A DNA stretch of 64,000 nucleotides from Proteiniclasticum sp043951855 (GCF_043951855.1 NZ_JBINJW010000005.1:77745-141744), one strand, 5' to 3'; shown: positions 40,578-49,465, counted from the stretch's first letter. Translations and numbers: made by a program. The notes: generated by a model not told the origin, from the letters alone.

Positions 40578-42022
40578 TGGACTTATATAGAATGAAATCC
40601 CATGAGCTGAAGGATCTTCTGGCAAAAGGGGAAGTGAAGAGCGAAGAGATCATAGGCAGTTTTCTTCAGAGAATCGAAGAAGTGGAACCCAAAGTGGATG
40701 CATTTCTTTATGTCAATCAGGAAGAAAGTCTGAAAAGAGCAAGAGAAATCGATGAGAAGAAGATTTCCGGAGGGATGCTTTCGGGCATTCCTGTAGGCAT
40801 CAAGGACAATATTTCCGTCAAGGGCATGCAGAACACCTGCGCGTCCAAGTTCATGGAAGGATACATTGCGCCTTATGATGCCACTGTGGTGACAAAGCTC
40901 AAGGAAGAGGGTGCCATCATTCTGGGGAAACTCAACATGGATGAATTCGCCATGGGTTCCTCCACGGAGCACAGCGCCTATAAGATCACCCGTAATCCCC
41001 ATGACCCGGAAAGAGTGCCAGGTGGCTCTTCAGGCGGTTCTGCGGCAGCGGTTTCCGCCATGGAAGTGCCGCTTTCCCTGGGCACAGATACGGGAGGCTC
41101 CGTCAGGCAGCCTGCGGCATTCTGCGGCATCCCCGGGCTGAAGCCTACCTATGGAAACATCTCCAGATACGGGGTCACCGCTTTCGGTTCCACCCTGGAT
41201 CAGGTAGGCACCTTTGCACGGGATGTGAAGGACCTGGCACTTCTGACCACCTCCATCAGCGGTCACGACAAGATGGATTTCACCACCAACAAGAGAGCGA
41301 AGGTGGATCTTTTCACAGGACTCAGCAAAGACATCCGTGGAAAGAAAATCGCCATCGCCAAGGACTTTCTTGGAGAAGGGCTCAATGAGGACGCCAGAAG
41401 AAATCTGATGGAAATGATTGAAGTGCTGAAGGATCGTGGAGCAGAGATTGACTTCATCGACCTGAAGCTTACAGACTACTCTCTGGCGGCCTACTACATC
41501 ATCTCTTCCGCAGAAGCTTCCTCCAATCTTGCGAGATTCGACGGCATCCGATACGGAAAGAGGGCGGATGACGCGGCGGATCTTCTGGACCTCTACAAGA
41601 AATCCAGAAGCGAAGGGTTCGGCGCGGAAGTGAAGAGAAGAATCATGCTGGGGACCTATGTCCTTTCCGCAGGATATTATGATGCCTACTACAGCAAAGC
41701 GCTGAAGGTCAGGAAACTCATTCAGGAAGAATACAAGGAGATCTTTAAAAGCTATGATGCCATCATTTCTCCGACCACACCGACTCCGGCCTTTAAGATC
41801 GGAGACAATACGGAAGACATCATGGCCATGTATCTCAACGACATCTATACTGTACCTGTGAATATCGCAGGAATTCCGGCTGTATCCATTCCATCTGGAA
41901 AGGTCAAGGGACTTCCTCTGGGTCTTCAGATCATGGGGAACCACTTCGACGAGCAGGGCATCTTAAACATCGCCTACGCGGTGGAAGACAGCCTGAAGCT
42001 TGACATGACACCAGGATTATAG
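40577..42022 (+). CDS. gatA: Asp/Glu-tRNA amidotransferase subunit GatA
   Basis: A 481-residue amidase-family subunit that releases ammonia from glutamine for the tRNA amidation. The catalytic Lys is in GIPVGIKDNISVKGM and the Ser pair in PGGSSGGSAAAVSAMEVPLSLGTDTGGSVRQPAAFCG, the standard Ser-cis-Ser-Lys signature. Translationally coupled to gatC; gatB follows 14 bp later. Confidence 0.96.
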   Translation: MDLYRMKSHELKDLLAKGEVKSEEIIGSFLQRIEEVEPKVDAFLYVNQEESLKRAREIDEKKISGGMLSGIPVGIKDNISVKGMQNTCASKFMEGYIAPYDATVVTKLKEEGAIILGKLNMDEFAMGSSTEHSAYKITRNPHDPERVPGGSSGGSAAAVSAMEVPLSLGTDTGGSVRQPAAFCGIPGLKPTYGNISRYGVTAFGSTLDQVGTFARDVKDLALLTTSISGHDKMDFTTNKRAKVDLFTGLSKDIRGKKIAIAKDFLGEGLNEDARRNLMEMIEVLKDRGAEIDFIDLKLTDYSLAAYYIISSAEASSNLARFDGIRYGKRADDAADLLDLYKKSRSEGFGAEVKRRIMLGTYVLSAGYYDAYYSKALKVRKLIQEEYKEIFKSYDAIISPTTPTPAFKIGDNTEDIMAMYLNDIYTVPVNIAGIPAVSIPSGKVKGLPLGLQIMGNHFDEQGILNIAYAVEDSLKLDMTPGL

Positions 42023-42036
42023 GAGGGAGAGAAAAG

Positions 42037-43470
42037 ATGAACTATGAAGCAGTCATTGGACTAGAAGTCCATGTAGAACTTTCAACAAAAACCAAGGCTT
42101 TCTGCGGATGTACCACCCAGTACGGCGGAAAACCCAACTCCCATGTGTGTCCTGTATGTCTGGGTCTCCCAGGGGCACTGCCCAGGGTAAACCTTGAAGT
42201 GGTGAACAAGGCCATAAAGACGGGGCTTGCACTAAGCTGCAGCATCAACCGGTTCAACCGGTTCGACCGCAAGAACTATTTCTATCCGGACGCACCCAAA
42301 AGCTATCAGATCACCCAGAATGATTTTCCCATCTGTTATGACGGGTACATTGAAGTGACCACAGCGGAAGGGGAAAAGAAGAAGATCGGCCTGGAGAGAA
42401 TCCATATGGAAGAGGATGCGGGAAAGCAGCTTCATTCCAGCAAAGGCACCCTGGTGGATTTCAACCGTTCCGGGGTTCCCCTCATCGAGATCGTTTCAAA
42501 ACCCGACATCAGAACTCCTGAAGAAGCGACGCAGTATCTCACCAAGCTGAGATCCATCCTGCTTTCTCTTGGGGTATCCGATGTGAAGATGGAGGAAGGG
42601 TCCCTGCGCTGCGATGGAAACATCTCCATCCGGGAAAAAGGAGCTTCCGAATACGGTGTGAAAAGCGAAATCAAGAACATGAACTCCTTCAAAGCCCTGG
42701 AAAAGGCCCTGCGATACGAGTTCGACAGGCAGCTGGCTGCCATTGAAAAGGGTGAAAAGCTTTCAGTGGAAACCAGAAGGTGGGATGAAGCCACGGAGAC
42801 GACGGTGCTCATGCGGTCCAAGGAAATGGCCAACGACTACCGCTACTTCCCAGAAGGCGACCTGGTTTCCCTGAATATCAGCGAAGAGTGGATTGAAGGC
42901 ATCCGGGCGAGCATCAAGGAGCTTCCTCATGAGAAGGAGGAGCGCTTCGTGCGCGAATACGGCATTCCTTCCTATGACGCCATGGTGCTTACCCTTACAG
43001 AGGATATGGCGGACTTCTTTGATGATGCCGCAAAGGTTTCCGGAGATGCCAAGGGGGCTTCCAACTGGCTCATGGGGGATGTTTCAAGACTCATGAATGA
43101 GAAGGGCACCTGGATTTCCGAGCTGAAGTTCACGCCGAAGGATCTATCCGATCTTCTGGAACTCATCAAGGCGGGTACCATATCCACTGCCATCGCCAAG
43201 AAAGTGGTGGAATTCATGTTCGTCGAAGGAAAGAATCCCAAGGTCATTGTGGAAGAGAAGGGACTTGTCCAGAACAGTGATGAGGACTTCATTCTTTCTG
43301 AAGTGAAGAAAGTGCTGGATGCTCATCCCAATGTGGTGGAAGACTACAGAAACGGAAAGACCAAGATCATGGGCTTTGCGGTGGGACAGACCATGAAGGC
43401 GACCAAAGGAAAAGCCAATCCTGCCATCATCAACAAGCTGGTGAAGGAAGAGCTGGACAGAAGAATATAA
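42037..43470 (+). CDS. gatB: Asp/Glu-tRNA amidotransferase subunit GatB
   Basis: A 477-residue subunit that phosphorylates the aminoacyl group and transfers ammonia to it. N-terminal YEAVIGLEVHVELSTKTKAFCGCTTQYGGKPNSHVCPVCLG carries the zinc-site cysteines; RKNYFYPDAPKSYQITQ and IHMEEDAGK follow; the C-terminal YqeY-like tail binds tRNA. The tRNA-Gln genes at 48349 and 48940 encode one of its substrates. Confidence 0.96.
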   Translation: MNYEAVIGLEVHVELSTKTKAFCGCTTQYGGKPNSHVCPVCLGLPGALPRVNLEVVNKAIKTGLALSCSINRFNRFDRKNYFYPDAPKSYQITQNDFPICYDGYIEVTTAEGEKKKIGLERIHMEEDAGKQLHSSKGTLVDFNRSGVPLIEIVSKPDIRTPEEATQYLTKLRSILLSLGVSDVKMEEGSLRCDGNISIREKGASEYGVKSEIKNMNSFKALEKALRYEFDRQLAAIEKGEKLSVETRRWDEATETTVLMRSKEMANDYRYFPEGDLVSLNISEEWIEGIRASIKELPHEKEERFVREYGIPSYDAMVLTLTEDMADFFDDAAKVSGDAKGASNWLMGDVSRLMNEKGTWISELKFTPKDLSDLLELIKAGTISTAIAKKVVEFMFVEGKNPKVIVEEKGLVQNSDEDFILSEVKKVLDAHPNVVEDYRNGKTKIMGFAVGQTMKATKGKANPAIINKLVKEELDRRI

Positions 43471-43481
43471 CTGAAAACACG

Positions 43482-43516
43482 AGATGCCCGGGAGCCTTTG
43501 CCCCTGGGCATCTGTT
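43482..43516 (+). terminator. Intrinsic terminator after gatB
   Basis: AGATGCCCGGG (43482-43492) pairs with CCCTGGGCATCT (43502-43513) with a small bulge; GTTT follows. Confidence 0.7.
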
Positions 43517-43660
43517 TCCATATAGGGCGCAGAATCGTCATGGAACTGTTTCGGAGAATATGGGATAATGAAGGATAAAAAGAAGAAGGAATTGGAAGGG
43601 GAAATGGACTTCCGAGAGAAAATCTGAAAATGACACACAAGTAGAGGAGAGTGATTGAAT

Positions 43661-44170
43661 ATGACCATCAGAGAATGCGGTTTAAAAGATCTGACAGTGG
43701 TAAAACAGATCTGTGAGAAGACATTCATGGAAACCTTCGGAGAAGAGAACAGTGAAGATGACATGAAGAAGTATCTGCAGGAGACTTTTTCCGAAGAAGT
43801 ACTGAAGAAAGAGCTGGAGGAGGAAGATTCGCTTTATTTTCTGGTATTCATGGAAGAGAGACCGGTAGGTTATATGAAGCTGAACTTCAGGGAAGCCCAG
43901 ACGGAGAAAGGGCATGAAGAGGCGATGGAAGTGCAGAGAATCTATGTGCTGAGGGACATGAAGGGCAAAGGCATCGGAAAGATGATGCTGACGAAGGCCA
44001 TGGACATCGGGAAAGAGAGAAACCTCCAGTATGTCTGGCTCGGGGTATGGGAGCATAACAAGGCTGCCATCGCCTTCTATGAAAAGCTGGGATTCAGGCA
44101 GTTTGATACCCATGTATTCGTGCTGGGTGAGGATCGTCAGATCGACCATCTCATGAAACGGAGCCTTTAA
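43661..44170 (+). CDS. GNAT acetyltransferase (PaiA/polyamine acetyltransferase-like)
   Basis: A 169-residue acetyltransferase: TIRECGLKDLTVVKQICEKTFMETFGEENSEDDMKKYL at the start, VQRIYVLRDMKGKGIGKMMLTKAMDIG (acetyl-CoA site) and WLGVWEHNKAAIAFYEKLGFRQFDTHVFVLGEDRQIDHLM at the end. The long helical N-terminal part and the C-terminal motif fit PaiA-like spermine/spermidine acetyltransferases; substrate not proven. ATG at 43661 is chosen over TTG 43655. Confidence 0.85.
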   Translation: MTIRECGLKDLTVVKQICEKTFMETFGEENSEDDMKKYLQETFSEEVLKKELEEEDSLYFLVFMEERPVGYMKLNFREAQTEKGHEEAMEVQRIYVLRDMKGKGIGKMMLTKAMDIGKERNLQYVWLGVWEHNKAAIAFYEKLGFRQFDTHVFVLGEDRQIDHLMKRSL

Positions 44171-44308
44171 ATGAAATGGTGAAGCATCTGTATTTACATG
44201 TGAACCGCACTGGAGGAAGTTTCTCGTGACATCCGTGTCAGATGTTTGTATCTTCTCTTGGCTGTGCTAAAATGAGAATAGATTTATGTAAGGAAACAGG
44301 TAGATAAA

Positions 44309-45289
44309 ATGATAACTGGAAAACTGAACTGGGACGTTTTAAAAAAGCTCCTCGCAAGAAATCAGGGAGCCATACGATCTGAAGTGGAAAAGGGCGGCGC
44401 AGTGGGAGAAGACTGCGCGGTTGTGAATCTGGGAGAAGAAAAGCTGATTCTGTCCACGGATCCTGTAACCGCTGCGGCGGAAGATGCAGGTCACATCGCC
44501 TTTCACATCAACATCAATGATATTGCCACCACGGGTGCAAGACCCCTTGGCATCATGGTGACCATCCTTGCGCCAAAGGAGGCATCTCTCGTCGACATCG
44601 AGAAAGTCATGAGGGACATTTCCAAGGAAGCAAAGGAGAATGATGTGATGATTCTCGGCGGACATACGGAAGTGACGGATGCGGTGAACCGCATGATTGT
44701 GTCGGTCACTGCGCTCGGAACCATGGACCATGGAGAAGACGTGGTCTGGACAGGCGGCGCCAGGGCAGGAGACAAGATCATCGTGACGAAAGCACTGGGG
44801 CTGGAAGGCACTTCCATTCTGGTCAGTGACTTCTGGGAAAAATCCAGAGAAGTGCTCAGTGAAGAGGAAATGAATGCAGCCAGAGCATTTTCACAAGAGC
44901 TGTCTGTGCTGAAAGAGGGAAGGCTCATGAGAAATATGGCTTCTTCCATGCATGACATCACAGAAGGCGGTGTCCTTGGTGCGCTATGGGAAGTGAAAGA
45001 AGCATCCGGCAAAGGATTCAGAGTGGAACACGAAAAGCTTCCTGTGAGAGATGTGACGAAGAAGCTCTGCGATGCCTTTTCCCTGGACCCCTTGAAGCTG
45101 ATTTCTTCAGGCAGTATGCTCCTGACCGTGGAGAGGGAAGAGGAAGCTCTTGCGATTCTTGCGAAGCACGGTATTGAAGCACACGTCATAGGAGAAGTCC
45201 TTGAAGAAGGAAGCGTTCTTGTGAAAAAGGGCGAGGAATTCCATGTGGATGCACCACGAAGAGATGAAATATACAAACTGTACGACTGA
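44309..45289 (+). CDS. AIR synthase-related protein (HypE/ThiL-like fold), unknown substrate
   Basis: A 326-residue protein of the PurM/AIR-synthase superfamily of ATP-dependent enzymes: VGEDCAVVNLGEEKLILSTDPVTAAAEDAGHIAFHININDIATTGARPLGIMVTILAP, ILGGHTEVTDAVNRMIVSVTALG and SMHDITEGGVLGALWEV. It resembles HypE, but it lacks the HypE C-terminal Cys-containing tail and no hydrogenase genes are near. Probably an ATP-using ligase or phosphotransferase of unknown substrate. An extended -10 (TGCTAAAAT) lies upstream. It sits 23 bp before rph. Confidence 0.8.
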   Translation: MITGKLNWDVLKKLLARNQGAIRSEVEKGGAVGEDCAVVNLGEEKLILSTDPVTAAAEDAGHIAFHININDIATTGARPLGIMVTILAPKEASLVDIEKVMRDISKEAKENDVMILGGHTEVTDAVNRMIVSVTALGTMDHGEDVVWTGGARAGDKIIVTKALGLEGTSILVSDFWEKSREVLSEEEMNAARAFSQELSVLKEGRLMRNMASSMHDITEGGVLGALWEVKEASGKGFRVEHEKLPVRDVTKKLCDAFSLDPLKLISSGSMLLTVEREEEALAILAKHGIEAHVIGEVLEEGSVLVKKGEEFHVDAPRRDEIYKLYD

Positions 45290-45312
45290 TGAGAAAGTGA
45301 AGAGGAGAAAAT

Positions 45313-46050
45313 ATGAGAATAGATGGAAGAAACCAGGATGAACTGAGAAAGCTGAAAATTACGAGAGGATTCACGAAATACTCCAAGGGCTCTGTGCTCA
45401 TAGAGATGGGCGATACCAAGGTCATCTGCACAGCCACCGTGGAGGAGAAGGTGCCCCCCTTTCTCAAAGGCACAGGAAAAGGCTGGGTCACTGCTGAGTA
45501 TGCCATGCTGCCCAGTTCCACCCAGACCAGAAAGAACAGGGACATCTCCAGGCTCAGACTGGATGGAAGAAGCACGGAAATACAGAGGCTCATCGGTCGA
45601 AGCCTTCGCTCGGTGATGAATCTGGATGTTCTTGGCGAAAGAACCATCTGGATCGACTGTGATGTCATACAGGCCGATGGCGGAACAAGATGCGCCTCCA
45701 TCACAGGTGCTTTTGTGGCGCTGACAGATGCGGTGAATGCCATCCATGAGGAAGCTCCTTTTGAGACCTATCCCATCAGCGGCATGGTCTCCGCCATCAG
45801 CGTGGGCATCAGCGAAGAAGGGCCCATTCTGGATCTGAACTACGCGGAAGACTCCACGGCCATGGTGGACATGAATGTGATCATGAATGAAAAAGGTGAA
45901 TTCATAGAGCTTCAGGGTACAGGCGAAGAAAGACCCTTCACGGCGAAGGAAATGAACGATCTTCTGACCCTTGCTTCAAAAGGAAATGAGGATCTGCTAG
46001 TCCAGGTGAAGGAAATCATGGGAGAGGATCTCGGGAGGATTCTGTTATGA
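45313..46050 (+). CDS. rph: Ribonuclease PH
   Basis: A 245-residue phosphorolytic 3-prime exoribonuclease that trims tRNA precursors: MRIDGRNQDELRKLKITRGFTKYSKGSVLIEMGDTKVICTATVEEKVPPFLKGTGKGWVTAEYAMLPSSTQTR is nearly diagnostic, with RSLRSVMNL and DVIQADGGTRCASITGAFVAL following. Coupled to rdgB by ATGA, as in B. subtilis. Confidence 0.96.
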   Translation: MRIDGRNQDELRKLKITRGFTKYSKGSVLIEMGDTKVICTATVEEKVPPFLKGTGKGWVTAEYAMLPSSTQTRKNRDISRLRLDGRSTEIQRLIGRSLRSVMNLDVLGERTIWIDCDVIQADGGTRCASITGAFVALTDAVNAIHEEAPFETYPISGMVSAISVGISEEGPILDLNYAEDSTAMVDMNVIMNEKGEFIELQGTGEERPFTAKEMNDLLTLASKGNEDLLVQVKEIMGEDLGRILL

Positions 46051-46670
46051 AGAGACTGATCATTGCCAGCAATAATGCGCATAAGGTGAAAGAAATCAAG
46101 GACATGCTGAAGGACTTTCATTTCGAAGTCCTTAGTCTGCATGATGCGGGCATCGACATCGAGGTGGAAGAAGACCGGGACACCTTCATGGGAAATGCCT
46201 ATAAGAAGGCTTCTGAAATCTACGAAACCCTGGGTGAGGAAGAGCGTGCAAACACACTGGTTCTCTCTGATGATTCCGGTCTCGCGGTGGACCACCTGGA
46301 TGGGGCTCCTGGGGTCTATTCCGCGCGCTACGCTGGAGTTGCCCATGACGACGGAAGAAACAACGAGAAGCTCCTTCAGGAGCTTCAGGGGGTGCCGGAG
46401 GAAAAGCGCGGTGCGCAGTTTGTCACGGCCATGGTTCTTCTTGGCAAGGATCTTGATCTGCGTGTTCTTGGGGAAGCGAAAGGAAGAATTCTGACTGAGC
46501 TGACTGGCACAGGAGGATTCGGTTATGATCCGCTTTTCTACTCCAGTGATCTGGGGAAATCCTTCGGCGTTGCCACCAGTGAAGAAAAGAACAGTGTTTC
46601 CCATAGAGGGAATGCGCTGCAGAATCTGATTAAGGAGCTGAGGAAGATTGAGGATCGCCATCGTCTCTGA
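46047..46670 (+). CDS. rdgB: XTP/dITP diphosphatase (RdgB/HAM1 family)
   Basis: A 207-residue house-cleaning pyrophosphatase removing inosine and xanthosine triphosphates. Motifs: IASNNAHKVKEIKDML, FMGNAYKKA, LSDDSGLAVDHLDGAPGVYSARYAG and GTGGFGYDPLFY, and the C-terminal VSHRGNAL. Between rph and the phosphodiesterase, matching the Bacillus rph-ysnA-ysnB order. Confidence 0.95.
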   Translation: MKRLIIASNNAHKVKEIKDMLKDFHFEVLSLHDAGIDIEVEEDRDTFMGNAYKKASEIYETLGEEERANTLVLSDDSGLAVDHLDGAPGVYSARYAGVAHDDGRNNEKLLQELQGVPEEKRGAQFVTAMVLLGKDLDLRVLGEAKGRILTELTGTGGFGYDPLFYSSDLGKSFGVATSEEKNSVSHRGNALQNLIKELRKIEDRHRL

Positions 46671-47127
46671 TACACATAAATCCATGAGTTCCATCAGAAA
46701 AGTCTGTGAAAAGATAGAAAGGGAAAATCCCGATCTCATCCTTCATCTGGGAGATGTCATGGAGGATGCGGATGTCATGGAGGCTATTTTAGGACGGGAA
46801 GTGAGAAGAGTGCCTGGAAACTGCGATTATGCCTACGGCATGAACCACGCGCTCTTTATTCAGGTGGAGAAAATAGGCATCTATGCGGTCCATGGACATG
46901 AACAGGGTGTAAAGAGAAGCCTTCGTCCGCTTGCGGGAGAAGCTGCGGGAAAAGGGGCGAAAATCGCCCTCTACGGCCATACCCATGTGGCGCGGGAAGA
47001 GGACCTTGGGGGAGTGCATCTGCTGAATCCCGGCAGCGCGGCGCTGCCGAAAAACGGACAGGAGAAAAGCATGGCCTTTCTGAAGATCAGAGGAAAAGAG
47101 TTTTCCTTTGACATTGTGCCACTTTAG
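46648..47127 (+). CDS. YsnB/YfcE-type metallophosphoesterase
   Basis: A 159-residue calcineurin-like phosphoesterase: IAIVSDTHKS, LILHLGDVMED, VPGNCDYA, AVHGHEQG, ALYGHTHVA supply the two-metal ligands. Family members hydrolyse model phosphodiesters; the physiological substrate is unknown. TTG start overlaps the end of rdgB by 23 bp, with AAGGAG inside rdgB. Confidence 0.9.
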   Translation: MRIAIVSDTHKSMSSIRKVCEKIERENPDLILHLGDVMEDADVMEAILGREVRRVPGNCDYAYGMNHALFIQVEKIGIYAVHGHEQGVKRSLRPLAGEAAGKGAKIALYGHTHVAREEDLGGVHLLNPGSAALPKNGQEKSMAFLKIRGKEFSFDIVPL

Positions 47128-47161
47128 ATTAGAAAAGTATAAGTTGTTCGGGGGAAATGGT

Positions 47162-47860
47162 ATGACAATCGTTAAAAAAACCGGGATCTATATTCTAGGC
47201 CTCTTTGTGCTGGCCTTGGGGATCTCCGTATCTGTGAAAAGCAATCTGGGTGTGTCACCCGTAAGCTCGCTGCCTTATGTGCTGAGCAGAATCGTGGAGA
47301 TTGAAATGGGGTATTTCACCATGGCGGTGTTCATCTCCTTTATTGTGGTGCAGCTTTTCATTCTGAGAAGAGAATTCAGAATCCTGAGCAGTATCCAGAT
47401 TCTTGTTTCCATCGCATTCGGATATTTCGTGAATCTGTCCAATTTCATGCTCCGGAATATCGAGACCCCGGATCCCATGATTCTGCGTGTGGTGCTTGCG
47501 GTGTCCAGTGCAGCGCTATGCGGGCTGGGGATTTTTCTTTATATCGCACCCAGCATCATGCCGCTGCCTGGAGAGGGGCTCACAGAGGCCATATCCTATA
47601 AGACCGGGAAACCATTCTCCAGAATCAAAGTGTACTTTGATCTGACCATGGTGGTCTTCAGCCTTGTGTTTTCACTGGGTTTTCTTGGAAGGATTGACGG
47701 AATCGGGATCGGTACGCTGATCTCGGCCCTTCTCATCGGAAAATTCGTGGGGATTTTCTCGAAACTTCTGAAAGAAAAAGTGCAGATGTTTCTGGGAAAT
47801 CCGGATACACTGATTGCGAAGGCTCATGTGCAGGTGGCGAAAAAATCCACGCTGGAATAA
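47162..47860 (+). CDS. YczE/YitT-like integral membrane protein
   Basis: A 232-residue protein with about five or six hydrophobic segments. The N-terminal KKTGIYILGLFVLALGISVSVKSNLGVSPVSSLPYVLS and the middle PLPGEGLTEAISYKTGKPFSRIKVYFDLTMVV fit the YczE/BitT-like family, whose function is unsettled. ATG at 47162 with GGGGG upstream is preferred to the longer frame, which adds hydrophilic residues overlapping the previous gene. Confidence 0.78.
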   Translation: MTIVKKTGIYILGLFVLALGISVSVKSNLGVSPVSSLPYVLSRIVEIEMGYFTMAVFISFIVVQLFILRREFRILSSIQILVSIAFGYFVNLSNFMLRNIETPDPMILRVVLAVSSAALCGLGIFLYIAPSIMPLPGEGLTEAISYKTGKPFSRIKVYFDLTMVVFSLVFSLGFLGRIDGIGIGTLISALLIGKFVGIFSKLLKEKVQMFLGNPDTLIAKAHVQVAKKSTLE

Positions 47861-48093
47861 AAGTAAATTATAGGCTTTTTTTACCTTTTGCACTTTTAAT
47901 AACAGAGGAGTTGGGTTATAATCATAATTGACCTTAGTTTCCAGCAGAGATTTTTTTCTGGAGAAGGATAGTTCTATGACAATATGCAGTAAACTTCGAA
48001 GATCAGGGAAAAAAATATTCGTCTTTTTAGATTGAGTGTTAAGGGATTTAGCTTTCTGGAAAAAGAATCCCGAAAAATCTTCCAAGTTAGGTA

Positions 48094-48122
48094 TTGACGG
48101 GCACCGGATTTTAGTATAGAAT
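48094..48122 (+). promoter_or_regulatory. tRNA operon promoter
   Basis: TTGACG (48094-48099) and TAGAAT (48117-48122) spaced by exactly 17 bp, with a GGGCACCGG stretch between them and the first tRNA 31 bp downstream. The preceding 47861-48093 gap shows no gene. Confidence 0.78.
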
Positions 48123-48152
48123 TATTTTTGTCGTCGAAAACAAGACGACCTA

Positions 48153-48228
48153 CGGGGTGTAGCGCAGCTGGGAGCGCGCGTGCTTTGGGAGCATGAGGTC
48201 GCAGGTTCAATCCCTGTCACCCCGACCA
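48153..48228 (+). tRNA. tRNA-Pro (TGG), copy 1
   Basis: Acceptor CGGGGTG pairs with CACCCCG; anticodon loop TTTGGGA gives TGG; CCA encoded. Identical to the copy at 48598. Confidence 0.97.
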
Positions 48229-48266
48229 TTTTATAAATGGTAAAATTATCCTAGTGTAAAAAATCT

Positions 48267-48343
<77 letters not shown>

Positions 48344-48348
48344 ATTAA

Positions 48349-48422
48349 TGGGATATCGCCAAGTGGTAAGGCTCCAGACTCTGACTCTGGCATCGTTGGT
48401 TCGAATCCAGCTATCCCAGCCA
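48349..48422 (+). tRNA. tRNA-Gln (CTG)
   Basis: Acceptor TGGGATA/TATCCCA; loop CTCTGAC gives CTG; CCA encoded. It is 74 nt, one shorter than the TTG isoacceptor at 48940, because the variable loop reads CATC instead of CATTC. Confidence 0.93.
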
Positions 48423-48428
48423 TTTCAT

Positions 48429-48504
48429 GATCCACTAGCTCAGTCGGTAGAGCACATGACTTTTAATCATGGTGTCCGGGGTTCGATTCCCCGGTGGATC
48501 ACCA
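48429..48504 (+). tRNA. tRNA-Lys (TTT)
   Basis: Acceptor GATCCAC/GTGGATC; loop CTTTTAA gives TTT; CCA encoded. Confidence 0.97.
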
Positions 48505-48509
48505 TTTAT

Positions 48510-48583
48510 GCGGGTGTAGTTCAATGGTAGAACTCCAGCCTTCCAAGCTGGTCGTGAGGGTTCGATTCCCTTCACCCGCTCCA
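48510..48583 (+). tRNA. tRNA-Gly (TCC), copy 1
   Basis: Acceptor GCGGGTG/CACCCGC; loop CTTCCAA gives TCC; CCA encoded. Identical to the copy at 49199. Confidence 0.97.
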
Positions 48584-48597
48584 GTATTTTAATCCTA

Positions 48598-48673
48598 CGG
48601 GGTGTAGCGCAGCTGGGAGCGCGCGTGCTTTGGGAGCATGAGGTCGCAGGTTCAATCCCTGTCACCCCGACCA
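48598..48673 (+). tRNA. tRNA-Pro (TGG), copy 2
   Basis: Same sequence as the first gene of the cluster, also preceded by CCTA. Confidence 0.97.
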
Positions 48674-48690
48674 TTAAAATATCATAGCGT

Positions 48691-48765
48691 GCGGGAGTGG
48701 CTCAGTGGTAGAGCGTCACCTTGCCAAGGTGAACGTCGCGAGTTCGAATCTCGTCTTCCGCTCCA
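48691..48765 (+). tRNA. tRNA-Gly (GCC), copy 1
   Basis: Acceptor GCGGGAG/CTTCCGC; loop TTGCCAA gives GCC; CCA encoded. Confidence 0.97.
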
Positions 48766-48770
48766 TTTAT

Positions 48771-48847
<77 letters not shown>

Positions 48848-48852
48848 TATAT

Positions 48853-48929
48853 GGTGGACGTAGTTCAGTTGGTAGAGCGCCAGATTGTGATTCTGGTTGT
48901 CGTGGGTTCGAGTCCCATCGTTCACCCCA
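48853..48929 (+). tRNA. tRNA-His (GTG)
   Basis: Loop TTGTGAT gives GTG. The extra 5-prime G (48853, position -1) opposite C73 is encoded, as expected for bacterial tRNA-His; CCA encoded. Confidence 0.96.
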
Positions 48930-48939
48930 TTTTTATCAG

Positions 48940-49014
48940 TGGGATATCGCCAAGTGGTAAGGCACCAGACTTTGACTCTGGCATTCGTTGGTTCGAATCC
49001 AGCTATCCCAGCCA
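48940..49014 (+). tRNA. tRNA-Gln (TTG)
   Basis: Acceptor TGGGATA/TATCCCA; loop CTTTGAC gives TTG; five-base variable loop; CCA encoded. Confidence 0.97.
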
Positions 49015-49031
49015 ATAAGAGAATATAGTAT

Positions 49032-49116
49032 GCAGATGTGGCGAAATTGGCAGACGCACTAGACTTAGGATCTAGCGCCGAGAGGCGTGGGGGTTCGACT
49101 CCCTTCATCTGCACCA
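49032..49116 (+). tRNA. tRNA-Leu (TAG)
   Basis: Acceptor GCAGATG/CATCTGC, long variable arm (class II), loop CTTAGGA gives TAG; CCA encoded. Confidence 0.97.
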
Positions 49117-49122
49117 TAACAT

Positions 49123-49197
49123 GCGGGAGTGGCTCAGTGGTAGAGCGTCACCTTGCCAAGGTGAACGTCGCGAGTTCGAATCTCGTCTTCCGCTCCA
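49123..49197 (+). tRNA. tRNA-Gly (GCC), copy 2
   Basis: Identical to the gene at 48691; one base separates it from the next tRNA. Confidence 0.97.
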
Positions 49198-49198
49198 T

Positions 49199-49272
49199 GC
49201 GGGTGTAGTTCAATGGTAGAACTCCAGCCTTCCAAGCTGGTCGTGAGGGTTCGATTCCCTTCACCCGCTCCA
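49199..49272 (+). tRNA. tRNA-Gly (TCC), copy 2
   Basis: Identical to the gene at 48510; last gene before the terminator. Confidence 0.97.
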
Positions 49273-49274
49273 TT

Positions 49275-49301
49275 AAAGCCTGCCTGGTGGCAGGCTTTTT
49301 T
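49275..49301 (+). terminator. Intrinsic terminator of the 13-gene tRNA operon
   Basis: AAAGCCTGCC (49275-49284) pairs with GGCAGGCTTT (49289-49298), tetraloop TGGT, then TTT. It begins 2 bp after tRNA-Gly. Confidence 0.9.
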
Positions 49302-49318
49302 CATATCACTTCTGTCAG

Positions 49319-49395
49319 GCCTCATTAGCTCAGTTGGATAGAGTACTGGTCTTCGAAACCAATGGTCGGGCGTTCGAGTCGCCCATGGGGCACCA
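49319..49395 (+). tRNA. tRNA-Arg (TCG)
   Basis: Acceptor GCCTCAT/ATGGGGC; loop CTTCGAA gives TCG; CCA encoded. It lies beyond the tRNA terminator and has no obvious promoter of its own. The outermost anticodon-stem pair (27-43) is C-A. Confidence 0.92.
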
Positions 49396-49415
49396 AAAAG
49401 GATATGAACCTGAGA

Positions 49416-49465
49416 AAAGAAACTGTTTGAAAAGCTTTTAGCTTACTAGACAGTTTCTTTTTTTG
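49416..49465 (+). terminator. Intrinsic terminator after tRNA-Arg
   Basis: AAAGAAACTGT (49416-49426) pairs with ACAGTTTCTTT (49450-49460), followed by TTTTG. Confidence 0.82.

Noticed and set aside
44503..45747. 414-residue minus-strand frame opposite the AIR-synthase-like gene and rph
   Set aside because: Antisense shadow of two well-supported genes; serine-rich low-complexity composition.
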